From positions 102,493,157-102,557,156 of the forward strand of contig NC_134089.1 of NCBI RefSeq assembly GCF_000715075.1: a stretch of DNA of 64,000 bases. The letters run 5' to 3'. The stretch is from Nicotiana tabacum. Its lineage: Eukaryota > Streptophyta > Magnoliopsida > Solanales > Solanaceae. Below the pieces are notes generated by a model. It was given only the letters and a program-made list of their open reading frames with translations. It had not been told where the DNA came from and did not search any database. Numbering within the stretch: position 1 is the stretch's first letter; the number at the start of each line of letters is the position of its first letter. The translations under genes and the position numbers were made by a program. Below are positions 46,731 to 58,006 of this stretch, one piece after another.

Positions 46731-48770
46731 TCATGAATACATTAATGCTCCTGGTGCCCGTGGGACATCATTCGGTCTTGCCGCGGGCCTATATGCAAGA
46801 TCCCTTTGAAGTCGGTCCAAGTCACTCATTATCTGCTTAACAAATGTCATCACTGCCGCGAAGAAGGTGGTGCGAGTCATATCCTCAAAGACTTGGCACT
46901 TCATAACAATGTAATCGGCGATGTTTCTAATTCTCTCTCTTATGACACCTTTTTCTTGTAACAAACACCCGATCTGTTGGGCCCTAGCTTTCAAAGTTTG
47001 CTCAACCACATGATTATGCTCCTGAAGTCGTCGCAAATCTATTTCTATTTGTGCCAATGCTGTATAACAATGTTCCCTTTCAACCTTGAAGTCTTTCGCA
47101 TGTTTGATCATTTTGTTTTCCGTGGCGATGACCCTTTTCTTTAATCTCGCGACCTTATTGTCATACTTTTCTTTCAACTGCTTAACCAGGCGTGCTTGTT
47201 CATCTATATTTTTAGCCAATTGCTTTCGAACTCTGGCTAGTTCACTTTCTATTTCGTTCAAATCAAAACTATAGTTACTCACTTTCTGCCTTAGGTTATT
47301 TATGAGTTTTTCATCTTTGGCACTTCGGGCGGGGTTCTCTGCCTCTATTTTCATTTTTTGAATTTGGAATCGAATGGCCTCATTTTCTTTGGCTAGCTTT
47401 TTCTTTTCACCTTCGTCTGCCGCTGCTTGCAAGCTATTCTCGAATTGAAGTTCTTTAACTTGTTTTTCCAACCTTCCTATTATGGCACTGTACTCATTCT
47501 CCTTATCCAACCAAGCCCATTGTTCTTGTGACGCCTCGACGAATTCCTGAATGGGGTCTTTTGGCCGGCCTCCCAAACTCAATTTTTCTCCTATACCAAG
47601 CAAGGTACCCTGGTGAAACCTCACCTTTGGATCGATCACGTACACAAGTATTGGCTGTTAAGTATTGACATTCGCTCCAAATTTGGCAGACTTCTGCTTC
47701 ATGAAACTGACCGTTAAGTCCGATCTCGACTACTTGGGCTATAAGATCTTCATCTCTCGGAACTATCTGGCATCTTCCCAGCTGCCTCAAAACCCGATAT
47801 GGGGCATAAGGCTGGATACTCCTGAGTCCCATCAGGAGGAAATGAGGCCTAGTGGCTGGCATGTATATGATCTCATCCACAGGCAGCCATCCAAATGTCC
47901 ACTCTATTAGGTTTGCAGTGATGGAACGGAGGCGTGTTATCCACTCTGTAACCCCTTCTGGCAGGCTGATCCCATCAACTCTCGTATAAAATTCCTCTAT
48001 ACATGTTTTCTCTGTCGACCTATAACTCATAAATTGAGGACGATGGTGTAAGTGTTCGATCATCCACATCTGTAACAACACGTTACACCCCTCGAAAAAG
48101 TCTCCTCCGGCTTTGTAGGCTGTGAGAGCGCGAACGATTTCAGCTACTATCATGGGTGCGAGGGTGTTGTTGGCCTAAGTGAGCAAAGTGCTAAAAACCC
48201 CGGCTACTCGTATGTCAATGTTCCCATCTTTTCTAGAAAACACCAAAATCCCAAAAAGACCACCATAAATGCAAAACACCTGTGTTCTTCCCACTTTAGG
48301 CGATTTCCTTTGCTGCAGATTTTGTTTTCCGGCTTGTTGAACCCCACCTATATGACCATATCTGTTGTATATAAACCGCAAAGCACAAAAACCAGCTGCC
48401 AAATCTGGGTTGTGGACCCCCTGCTTATTTTCAAAGAGTCTAAGAACATGTGTACGGCTACGGCCCTTGGAGCAATCAGGTACTGGTGTCTCAGAGGAAC
48501 TTTGGGACCCCCAATATATCCGGCTATTTCCTCGAATGTTGGGGTAAGTTCAAAATCTGAGAAGTGAAATACGTTGTCGGCCGAGTCCCAAAATGTAACC
48601 AATGCCTTTATGATGTCTCCCCTAGGATTAATCTTCAGCAACCTAGTGAGGCCTCCCAGGTATAGATTGACCGTGTCTTGTCCTTATTTACCTAGATCAT
48701 CCCACCACATATGCAACTCCAAAGGGATCTTGTTTAAGACTGTTATTGACAAATTCTGACTCGTGCTCAT
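46731..48770 (-). pseudogene. Ogre ORF1 (extra protein upstream of gag), frameshifted
   Basis: ATG at 48768-48770 opens MSTSQNLSITVLNKIPL. A TAA follows at about 48688. Next come segments in two frames: 48348-48641 (VTFWDSADNVFHFSDFELTP, then TFEEIAGYIG), then about 48400 to 47545 in a second frame with a TAG at 48175, then back to the first frame through 46731. The C-terminal 300 residues are highly charged with heptad-like Leu/Ile spacing (KQVKELQFENSLQ ... KQLKEKYDNKVARLKKRV), a likely long coiled coil. ORF1 of Ogre elements has no settled function. The N-terminal part resembles plant-mobile-domain-like proteins in style, which I hold only weakly. Confidence 0.82.
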
Positions 48771-49908
48771 TCTGCACATTTATTAGGGTGATTAAGCAAA
48801 ATAATGACTCAATTAACTCCAAAACAAAGCTGACACTTTTTTTTAAGATTTTCATTTCGAAAGTAAAAACCTGGCTTTGTAAATACGGCCTTTCAGTACT
48901 TCCGGAGGAAGATTTTAAGGTTGTGCTCGCCAACCGGCTAAAAATTGAAAAAGAGAATGAAGGCGGTTGTTCTTGCAAAAACAGCCTTCCGGCGTCCTTT
49001 TGGGGACAATCGGTTATTTTGACAAAAATGGCATTACCTTAACCATTATAATAAAAACAAAATTTTGTTTGTTTTTTTTTTCGTTTTCTCTTTGGGCTAT
49101 TTTTACAAAAAGGAAGTTGGACCCGATGGGGGTTGCCTACGTATCTCACACCCTGTGAAAATCAAACTGGCGTAGCTCGGGCAAATTTGTCAAAATAAAA
49201 CCAACTTTCTAAAACACAAAGATTTTCCTTTTTTTCCTTTTCTTTGAAAACTACAAGATTCTTTTTTTTTTCAAAATTTCGACAGAGTTTTGGTATGTTT
49301 GGGACATTGGTTTTTCAAAATAGGCACTTATCCCTCTCAACCATCTAAGTTTTCCTTATAAGCCGGTCAACATGCAAATCCGAAGCAAATGAATGCGCAA
49401 GTAGCAAGTAAGATGCATCCTAATGGTCTTTACATTTCAGGTACACCTGTCCTAGACAGACCCAACCCTTGTGTTGAGTCTCCAAAGTTAAATGCAAATG
49501 ATGCAAACAAACGTGCCTACTAGGGATCTGACATGAGGCTGAGTTATTCTAAGTTCAAAAACCTAGATACGTTGTACTAGACTGTGTACCCGAGCGGACA
49601 ACTCGAGCCGAGGAGGGGGCTACATACCGGGAACCAAAAGGCCATCCGGCTTAGTAACTTGTCCGAGCCTCTTTCTTATTTCAAGGTATGACACTAACAG
49701 AATAGGGAGTCTCGACCAGCGAGCACATCCCCAAAGATGAGAAGAGAAGGGTTTCGTAGCAGTTTATATACAGTTTCAGATAATATCAAAACGGTAAAAG
49801 CAACATTTAGCACATTAGGGCCCAAACATGTAATAAAATCAGATAATAGATAAAACCAAATATAACAATTCATCTAAGCTCGAATTCTTGAACCCTGAAC
49901 CAGAGATT
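48771..49908 (-). other. 5' leader of the inner Ogre element
   Basis: Non-coding region between primer site and ORF1. It includes hairpin motif copy A (49121-49183) and several T/A homopolymer runs. The short frames here have no support. Confidence 0.65.
49121..49183 (-). other. Recurrent Ogre hairpin motif, copy A (leader)
   Basis: Minus sense: GAGCTACGCCAGTTTGATT, then GAGATACGTAGGCAA and ATCGGGTCC. The arms CTACG/CGTAG pair over 5 bp. Confidence 0.65.
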
Positions 49909-49936
49909 CTGGGTTCAATCCCTAGCAAAGTCGCCA
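49909..49936 (-). promoter_or_regulatory. Ogre primer binding site with extended tRNA match
   Basis: The plus strand reads like the 3' end of a tRNA: T-stem CTGGG (49909-49913), T-loop TTCAATC, T-stem CCTAG (pairs with CTGGG through one G-T), acceptor strand CAAAGTC, then G and CCA (49934-49936). In element sense the site begins TGGCGACTTTGC four bases after the LTR. The usual 18-nt site would stop within the T-loop; here the match runs through the complete T-arm. The tRNA species was not identified. Confidence 0.8.
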
Positions 49937-49940
49937 GAAC

Positions 49941-52900
49941 AGTCACACCTCCTTTTTTACATACACCCCCGGAAGGGTGTATACAAGGGAGTTTTTTCCA
50001 ACTTAAAGTGACAATCGAAACAAGATTTATTTAAAAGATTCAGAGTCGCCACTTGGGAGATTTATGGTGTCCCAAGTCACCGGTTGAATCCTGAATCGAG
50101 AAAAAACTTGACTCTGTTTAACAGTTCGCGAACCAGAAATTCGGGTAAGGAATTCTGTTAACCCGGGAGAAGGTGTTAGGCATTCCCGAGTTCCGTGCTT
50201 CTAGCACGGTCGCTCAACTATTATATTCGGCTTAATTATCTGATTTTAGTACATTTTAAACCTATGTGCAAATTTTAACTTTTAACCGCTTTTATTTAAT
50301 TTTAAGAATATTGCAACACTGTTAAAACACATCTGGAACCACGTCACATAAATGCACCCGTGGTCTTCGACATATCTTGACATTGTTGAGATTTTGGATT
50401 TGGTCACATAAATGCGCACCCGAGTTTAGGAAGGTAAATTATTAAAATAACGCGCCTAAAGCAACTACGTGTTTGCAACTTCGCGAGGGCCATGGAATTT
50501 TACCAAATGGCATGCCTCAATTTCGAAGGATTAACGTTAATCAAGTGACGGCCATGAATCGTATGTCTAATTGGTATGGCACGCAAATTATCTACAAGGA
50601 TCTGCCAGTTGAATAAGGCTTAAGGAACTTACAATTATTTCTAAACTATAGCTAAACTCAAATCATTGATTTAAGGGTCAGTACTAGGTGAGCCCCAATA
50701 TAAACTGAGGTTCAATTGGCATCTTGCTAGTCATAAACCCAAGTGTGATAAAAAACCTTTATATCATATGAGACGGACTGGGCCAACTATAGGCCCAATG
50801 TTACTTGGAAATTTCCGAAGGAGAACACAGCGTGGCCAAACCCGGTCCAAACCCATGTCCGGTTGCCCATTAATGCCGATTCAGTATATGAAATAACTGG
50901 GCTCGAGGGAAGCCCAACTTGGCAGCCTGGTTGCGAAGAGGAAAGGCAGTCGCAATTGGGCCAACGATGACAGCCCAAAACATGATTCAGCAAACACTCT
51001 TGAAAAAAGGTGTATCACTCTAGACAATTTTCATCGAGTAAATACTGGTGATTTTAATTCAAACACAAAGCAAATTTTTAGGCTACCATAGACATTCAGA
51101 GTGATGATGCAACCCCTAATTGCACTAATACACCTTTACACAAATTATCCACTAATTAACCGAACCCAAAAGTCCCTTCCCCAGCTCACATTGAATCCTG
51201 ATTCAATTCTCACCCCTGAACAAGTCATGAGTTTCAAATTTACTCTAAAGCAAACAAGATATAAAAAGATCTGAAACTGAATAATGAAACTACCATTTCT
51301 GAAATCGAACTCACATGACAGGGACACAAGCAAAGGAAGGTCGAATTTCACAATGACACACTTCGATTTATTCTACAGACCATGAGAAAAATCGACCATG
51401 CTAATTAATAAGAGAAATGGATCTTAAATTGAATAAGGAACAAATGACCATCCAACGAACGCTCAACCATAACCAAGGCGACATTTTCAACAAAAGAACC
51501 CATACTAACAACATATCCAGTAGCAACACTCATATTCTTCCACTTATGCGTATTATCTTAATCATGGGCAGTTAATAAAACATACACAGATGAACAATAC
51601 CCCAGCATGAGGTACTCTCCATGCAAATACCTCCGACTCAACACATTAATAAACTCCATGACTCACTTTAAAACAGAAGATAACGTGGAGGACATGAGTA
51701 AGTAAGATAAAGCACAATCACATTACATTATTTCAGAAATCCCTAAAAACATAGCTAATATTCATGGTAAAAGAACAATATCCATTTCTGAGCCCTTCAA
51801 GCAATTACAGCATTCCAAACTTGCATCTCATCTATTCAAAGAATCAAGAAGTACCTGGAGATCGAAAAGAAATCAAAATGTAAGAGGTCAGTGTTCTACA
51901 GCAATAGAGCAGCAACAAGGTTCAACATCAAAGCTTAGAAAAAATGGCCAACTGAAGCCAATGGAGCAGTATCTACCCAATAGAACTTAACCCAAAAACT
52001 TTGAGAGACCCAAATTTAAACCATTTCAAACACGGAAAGAATTGAAAAGTGTTCAACCACTGAAAATTTCAACACTCAAGGCTGAAAATCAAGGGAATAG
52101 GTTCAAAGTTTCAACCGTTTTGTTTTCTCTGGATTTTTGTTTCTAAAATAAACCCCTCCCTTGAATAGTAAGGAAGTGTGCCTTTATAGTCAAGGAAGTA
52201 GGGTAGCCCCAAAGAAATCACATTTTGCAATTAGACCCTTTTTATATTTTTATTTTTGCTTAGAAAACCTTAGTCTAATAATCAGAGTTCCACATTAATC
52301 CCAATACTCAACTTCCTAGAGTTTCCTAGGCTGTTACTGAGATTCCCTTACCCTTAATATTCCCAAATTTACCCCTTAGGGTCCTATTAATTACCCTAGC
52401 ACAAATCCCCTGAGTCATGGGTCAACTTGACCCAGTACTAAACCAGTCCAACATGGGCCATGAGCCAAATCCATTTTGGGCTTTGCAGATTTCAGGCTCA
52501 GATCGAGCCCTAATTTAACATCTCAACTTAATGAGCCAAAGAAAAAATCTGGAACCCATAAGACAAAACCCAAAACCTCAAAAGAAAGGCAGTGACTTAA
52601 TTAATTTCGAACAATAACCAAATGAAACAGGATGATTATTAAACACTCATGCATGGACAAAATTGAAACGAATACATAATGAATAAGAGAAGAAGAAACA
52701 GAAAAAAAAATTGAAGAAGGACAGAAACAAGGAAGATACCTAAATGGCTGGCCAAACCTTGCAGAACAGGACTCTTGGCCAACAATGAAAATTGCAACAC
52801 AAGCACTATTTTTGTCATTTGCCAAAAGGAAAAGAAAAGAGGACGAAAGGCTTCGACTCTTCAAGCAGCCGGCGAGGAACAAACCCAACGACATCCCCTT

Positions 52901-53907
52901 GTCGAGAGTTCGATGTCAAACATGGCCATCTCCTGGGGAAACCAAAATAGGAAGAGAAAAGAAAAAGAAGAAATGGTATAAGGTCAGGTTCTCGGTAGGC
53001 TTAGATTTAAGATTTGGATGGATTGAGTAACTATTGGATAAAACTAATGGCGGATTCTGAATGGGGAGACAACGGGGGTGGTAGGGTCAAGATTTGGTGG
53101 AGTTTGGAGATACACCGCCATCGGTGGCGAATTCCGGTGGGTGGTAGGCGGTGGTGAGATGAGAGGTCTGAGAGATGAAAGAGATGGTTCAGGGTTACTC
53201 TTTCGGACAATTTTAATTAAAAGAGAAGGAGTTTCACAACCGTTGGATGCTGAAAAATAATCGGCTGAGATCAGTTTAATAGAGTTGAACTCAAAACGAC
53301 GTAGTATCGCTTTCGTACTACGTCGTTTCGACGGCCTCCATGGCTGATCACTTGGACCGGGTTGTGGCGTAATTGGACCTTAGTTTGGATGAGTTAATGC
53401 GGGACAACTTGGGCTGGTATAAGCTTGGCCCAGAACTAAGTTTTTTTTATTCCCTTTTCTTTTTTCCTTTTCATTTTTTCAATTTTTCTTCTAATTTCTT
53501 TTTAAATTAAAATTAAAATAAAGCCTAAATTAATTTCTAATCAAATTATTCTATCAAATTAAATTAACAAACTATAAATGATAATTACCACAACTAATCA
53601 AATACCAAATTAAAGAAAAACCACCAAAATTCGAAATTAAAATTAAAAGTGCAAAATAAACTATTTTGTGATTTTTTCCATTTTTTATAAAGCACTAAAT
53701 TACTAATTAATGCAAAATTAGATCCTAAATGCAAATGCAGTGTATTTTTGTATTTTCATGAATTAAATAAAATAGACATGCACATACAAATGCGAACAAT
53801 TATCAGAAAATGTCACAAAATCCACAAAATTGCAAATAATGAAAAGAAGTTATTTTGTTTTGAATTTATGGGAGTAATTCATATAAGGCAAAAATGACGT
53901 GCTCACA
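49941..53907 (-). repeat. 5' LTR of the inner Ogre element
   Basis: Plus-strand start AGTCACACCTCC (the other LTR has TGTCACGCCTCC, so the terminal T changed to A), end ACGTGCTCACA. About 4.0 kb. It contains a 13-bp-arm hairpin at 53294-53328 and a 7-bp perfect hairpin CCGTGCT/AGCACGG at 50193-50209 that is damaged in the other LTR. Confidence 0.93.
53294..53328. repeat. Long perfect inverted repeat in the Ogre 5' LTR
   Basis: AAACGACGTAGTA (53294-53306) and TACTACGTCGTTT (53316-53328) are exact complements with a 9-nt loop. The partner LTR has the same block with two arm mismatches (34755-34789). The third Ogre LTR has AAACGACGCCGTTT near 62765. Confidence 0.9.
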
Positions 53908-55303
53908 AATGGGTTTTTAAGAAAAATATTGGAGCAAACGGAAAGGTGGAGACCTACAAAGCCCGTCTTGTTGCCAAGGGATATCGTCAGAAAGAAGGAG
54001 TCGACTACGACGAGACGTTCTCTCCCGTGGCAATGCTCAAATCTATTCGAATTTGCTTGCTATAGCAGCATACTATGATTATGAAATATGGAAAATGGAT
54101 GTGAAAACAGCTTTTCTTAATGGTGAGCTAGAAGAGGATGTGTACATGACACAACCTGAAGGTTTCACATCTTCGTCTGATCATAATAAAATTTGCAAGC
54201 TACAGAGATTCATTTATGGACTAAAGCAAGCTTCTCGAAGTTGGAATATTCGCTTTAACAAGACAATTGAAAAGTTCAATTTTGTTAGATGCGAAGAAGA
54301 ACCTTGTGTGTACAAAAAGGTTAGTGGGAGCACAATTATATTTTTAGTGTTGTATGTTGATGATATATTGCTCATAGGGAATGACATACCGACATTTCAA
54401 AGTACCAAGATTTAGCTATCTGAACAGTTCTCCATGAAAGACTTGGGAGAAGTAGCTTATATATTAGGAATAAAGATCTATAGTGATAGATCTAGGAAGC
54501 TGCTTGGACTTTCCCAGTCTTTGTACATTAATACCATCTTAAAGAGGTATAATATGGATAATTCCAAAAGAGGCTATCTACCTATAGGCACTGGAATTAC
54601 TCTCAGTAGGGAGGATTGTCCTAAAACACCTGAAGAGAGAGAACGCATGAGTAGGATCCCATACGCTAGTGCAGTGGGAGCTATCATGTATACCATGACA
54701 TGTACACGTCCTGATGTGGCTTATGCACTTGGAGTGACTAGCCGATATCAGGAAAATCCCGGTGAGGAACATTGGAAGGTGGTGAAGACCATTCTTAAGT
54801 ACTTAAGAAGGACTAAAGACCAATTCCTCATCTATGGAGATTCTGAGTTGAAACTTGAAGGTTATACTGATGCAAGTTTCTCTTTAGATAGAGATGATAG
54901 CAAATCTATTTCTGGTTATGTATTCACCTTAAATGGTGGTGCAGTGAGTTGGAAAAGTTTCAAACAAGCTACAGTATCTGATTCAGTGACTGAAGCAGAA
55001 TATATAGCAGCTAGTGAAGCTGCTAAGGAAGCTGTATGGATGAAAAAGTTCTTAACTAAACTTGGTGTGGTTTCTTCAATAGTAGGTGCGGTTCCACTGT
55101 TGTGTGATAATACTGGAGCCATTTCTCAAGTAAAAGAACCAATATCACACCAAAAATCCAAACACGTTCTGCGAAAGTATCACTTGATAAGAAAGATCAT
55201 TGAACGTGGAGACGTCGAGATTCAAAAAGTTGATGGAAAGGAAAATGTTGTAGACCCATTCACTAAAGCTCTTGGCGCAAAGGAGTTTGACAAGCACAAG
55301 TAA
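53908..55303 (+). pseudogene. Copia RT (rest) and RNase H
   Basis: It continues the RT interrupted at 31416. [20 protein letters not shown] is followed by a one-base frame change near 54048. Next come WKMDVKTAFLNGELEEDVYM, FIYGLKQASRSWN and the catalytic LVLYVDDILLIGN. TAG at 54413 stands where a Trp is usual. The frame 54434-55303 (289 residues) has FSMKDLGEVAYILGI, RPDVAYALGV and RNase H with GYTDASFSLD (D), VTEAEYIAASEAAKEAVW (E) and LLCDNTGAI (D), ending with the ADIFTKAL-like box as VVDPFTKALGAKEF. A degenerate but readily recognised pol C-terminus. Confidence 0.9.
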
Positions 55304-55340
55304 AAATTGAGAATGAAGTACAAGAGCGATTGACTATAGT

Positions 55341-55353
55341 GCAAGTGGGAAAT
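55341..55353 (+). promoter_or_regulatory. Polypurine tract of the copia element
   Basis: GCAAGTGGGAAAT lies directly before the 3' LTR start TGTTAGGG. The AAGTGGGA core is common in copia elements. Confidence 0.75.
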
Positions 55354-57280
55354 TGTTAGGGATATAGTAGATATGCCCTAGATCCAATATCATATTTGAT
55401 GATTTGAACATATTTTTGTGAACGTTATTTGATATAAAATATGTCTGGCATTTGATATTCTTTTATCATTGTTATTAATTGCTTGATTAATTTGATAAGG
55501 TCCTTGATTAAATTTTGAAACTTGACATTGTGATGGAGATCATGATAATGAGAGTGAAATCTCTTACAATTTAATCTAAATTTTGTTCTTGATCGTAGGA
55601 TTATTAATTTGGACATTAGTAATCCGGTTAGATCAATATTTATGTGATCGTCTTTATTGGATAAAGATTAGTTGATCTCATTAACTTAATCACATAGATA
55701 GATGGCACATATAGAGATATGGTCATTGAACCGACTCATTGGATAATTCCTAATGGTTAGAATTACCATAAACTGTCAATAGGATATTCTCTTGAAGAAT
55801 GTGATGTAAGAGTTTCCTTTGACCTGAGATCGTCATAGTAATTGACAAGTTATTTATTGTGCTGTGATACTATACATCTATGTCCCTATGGCAATAGTTG
55901 AAAGGATATTGGGTGCGATTAAATACTTGTAGAATTAGTGATTGATCAAGATGGAATCTCTCAACTTTTGGTAATGAGTTTAAGTTCCATGTTGTCATAA
56001 ATTATAAACGACTAAATTAAGACCTTGGCCAGGACAATTGAATGAAAGAAGAAAAGAGTTTCTTAGGTCATTCAATGGTCGATTATATTTGACATGAACA
56101 CATAGTTGGTCGCCTATTAGGATTTGACAGTTGAACCATATCCTAGGGTGATCCAGAGCTATAAGGACAGAAGGAATTACTACATTATTCTTCTACTGGT
56201 TCTTGAGAGTAAATTGTATACTTTATTCTATCCGGTTATTAAGGTGTGTTGCTAGATGTCACCGTTGGTTAGTATATTGATGTGATCAATTTGCTACCGG
56301 CTTAGTATTGAACCTATGGAGTCACACACTAACGAGTGTTCTGATCTTTGCTAAAGGATTAATTATATTGTTATTTTATAATTAAATTATAGAATTTAAT
56401 TAGTCAAATAAATAAATTATTAGTCCAAATGAAATATTATTATACTCTTTAGCACATAGACTATAATTAATATTGTGAACGAATTGAAGTTTTCTATTTA
56501 GAATAGAAAATTAAAATATATCTCTTGGTTGAAATATGTATGTGATATATATAATTAATATTTATTTATATAAGAGATGCATATAAAATATAAAATAAAT
56601 GAATGGCTTGTTAGTAATTCCAATTTGAAATTGGATTGATTCACGTGGAATTTCATCCCATTTGGAATGGGATTAGTATTCTATTAATATATGAAAGCAA
56701 TTCCAACTTTGAGTTGGAATAATCACGTGACATTACTATTCGGCGAAACCCATCTGAATGGGATTCGAAATTTTATGGAAAATTATACAAAGTTTATTTT
56801 TGGAATAAATTTTTACCCTAAGTAAATCATTACCTCAACCAAATAGGAAAAGGGTTTGTAGGTGATGCTATATAAAGGGTGATGGAGAAAATTTGCATTA
56901 TTATTATTTCTTGAGAAGAAAATCACTTTGTGAAAGTGAGAGTGCAATACAAAGGCAAGAGAGAAAATACAATTATAAGAAAAGTGTTTTTTGTTCTTCT
57001 AATTTGAGTTGATATTTTTGAGAAAAATTTCAACACAATATTCTTCGTTCAATTTGTTCGCGGGTTTTATTGATCAAAGAGTTGATAGCAAAGATCGGTC
57101 TCGGTGTGGATACGCATAGAGTCTTCGCACTATCGAAGAATTTGAAACGATACTTTCTTCACCAGGTACGTCTTAGATCTGATCTATTGATATATAAATA
57201 AATTTTAAACACGAAAAGATCTGCCTAGGATTGTTATTGTCTTCCGCTGCGTGTTACGAACACCTATATACAATACTTCA
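55354..57280 (+). repeat. 3' LTR of the copia element
   Basis: TG at 55354, end CAATACTTCA at 57280, followed by the target duplication ACCCC. It is collinear with 24115-26026 with scattered substitutions and short indels. The TATA box (56868) and hairpin/G-box block (56618-56763) are conserved. Confidence 0.93.
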
Positions 57281-57285
57281 ACCCC

Positions 57286-57497
57286 TTCAACCATCAATGA
57301 CAAGATCTTAACAATATTTGTTCCCAATTGATGATACAAGCAAATTCTTACGATGAAGATTCATTTTTTCTCAATCCTAACATTATTTTGCTTCGAGAGA
57401 ACATCTAATACAACAGTTAAAACGTAAAAAAAATTCATTGTAAACCATAAACAAGACATGCATTACGGATAAATCCTCAGGAAATCAACCATTGATG
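57286..57497. other. Short interval between copia LTR and the OB-fold gene fragment
   Basis: AT-rich, no gene seen. On the minus strand it would be sequence downstream of the OB-fold fragment's stop. Confidence 0.5.
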
Positions 57498-58006
57498 TTA
57501 AACTCTTGGTGAAAAATAATTAAGTTGATCATTGCGGGCAGTAAAAATAATAATTCCAGTTTCATCACCCACCAAGCACTCAGCAAGACGATTTCTCTGT
57601 GCAATTGACTTTTTACTAATAACCTTTACAGTTATATTAACCCCAAAATCCGATGGTCGAAGCTGATTCACTTTTTTAGATCTCACTTGCTGCTCTGCCA
57701 TTTTTTTCAACTCTTTTTTCCTGAATACCTATTTAATTCCCAGAAAAGAAATTCAGGAATTTTAATTAAAAAAACAAATACAGCAAATCCTGACATAAAG
57801 ATTGTATTTTTTTCATGTTTTTGCACAAATTTAGTTGTTTTGACAACAACAAAAAAAAAAAAAAAAAAAAGAAGAGAACAGACCTGAAGATCGACTTTGC
57901 CGGAGAATGTACGAGATTTGTCAGATTTTTCATGCTTTTGCACAAATTTTTTCATGTTTTTGCACAAATCCTGGTCTATTTTTTCAAAGACAGATTGTTC
58001 AGCCAT
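57498..58006 (-). pseudogene. OB-fold nucleic-acid-binding protein gene fragment (At4g28440-like), two exons
   Basis: Exon 2 (57498-57728) encodes MAEQQVRSKKVNQLRP ... INVTVKV-like, then RLAECLVGDETGIIIFTARN, then a short unrelated tail and stop. The GDETGIIIFTARNDQ motif is characteristic of plant single-strand-binding OB-fold proteins related to SOSS-B. The family normally runs well past this point (about 150 residues), so the C-terminal half of the fold is missing. A possible exon 1 (57884-58006, MAEQSVFEKIDQDLCKN) ends CAG|GTCTGT and joins in frame to an acceptor AATAG at 57729, giving 117 residues. It sits head-to-head with the MULE gene, about 670 bp away. It may be a captured fragment or a gene cut by rearrangement. 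Confidence 0.62.

Larger units (their letters stand above)
31417..53907 (-). mobile_element. Full-length Ogre/Tat-type Ty3/gypsy element, minus strand
   Basis: 22,491 bp flanked by AATGG at 31412-31416 and 53908-53912. In sense order (right to left): 5' LTR 49941-53907; primer site with extended tRNA match 49909-49936; leader; ORF1 46731-48770; gag about 44449-46141; gag/protease 42452-44448; intron 42273-42451; RT, RNase H, second RNase H, integrase to 38798; 3' UTR with minisatellites; polypurine tract 35376-35391; 3' LTR 31417-35375. ORF1 upstream of gag, an intron between protease and RT, a second RNase H and giant size are established hallmarks of Ogre-like elements. Frame breaks in ORF1, gag and pol make it non-autonomous now. 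Confidence 0.95.
24115..57280 (+). mobile_element. Ty1/copia retrotransposon, split by nested LINE and Ogre insertions
   Basis: Two matching LTRs (24115-26026 and 55354-57280) are flanked by ACCCC on both sides (24110-24114 and 57281-57285). Inside, in order: initiator-Met primer site, leader, gag, protease, integrase, RT, RNase H, polypurine tract. Integrase before RT defines Ty1/copia; I do not assign a lineage. Without the two insertions the element would be roughly 8.6 kb. The coding region has stops, a gag deletion and single-base frame changes. Confidence 0.93.

Noticed and set aside
49909..49936. tRNA gene
   Set aside because: Only the T-arm, 3' acceptor strand and an encoded CCA are present; no D-arm or anticodon arm. 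Its position next to the LTR makes it the primer site.
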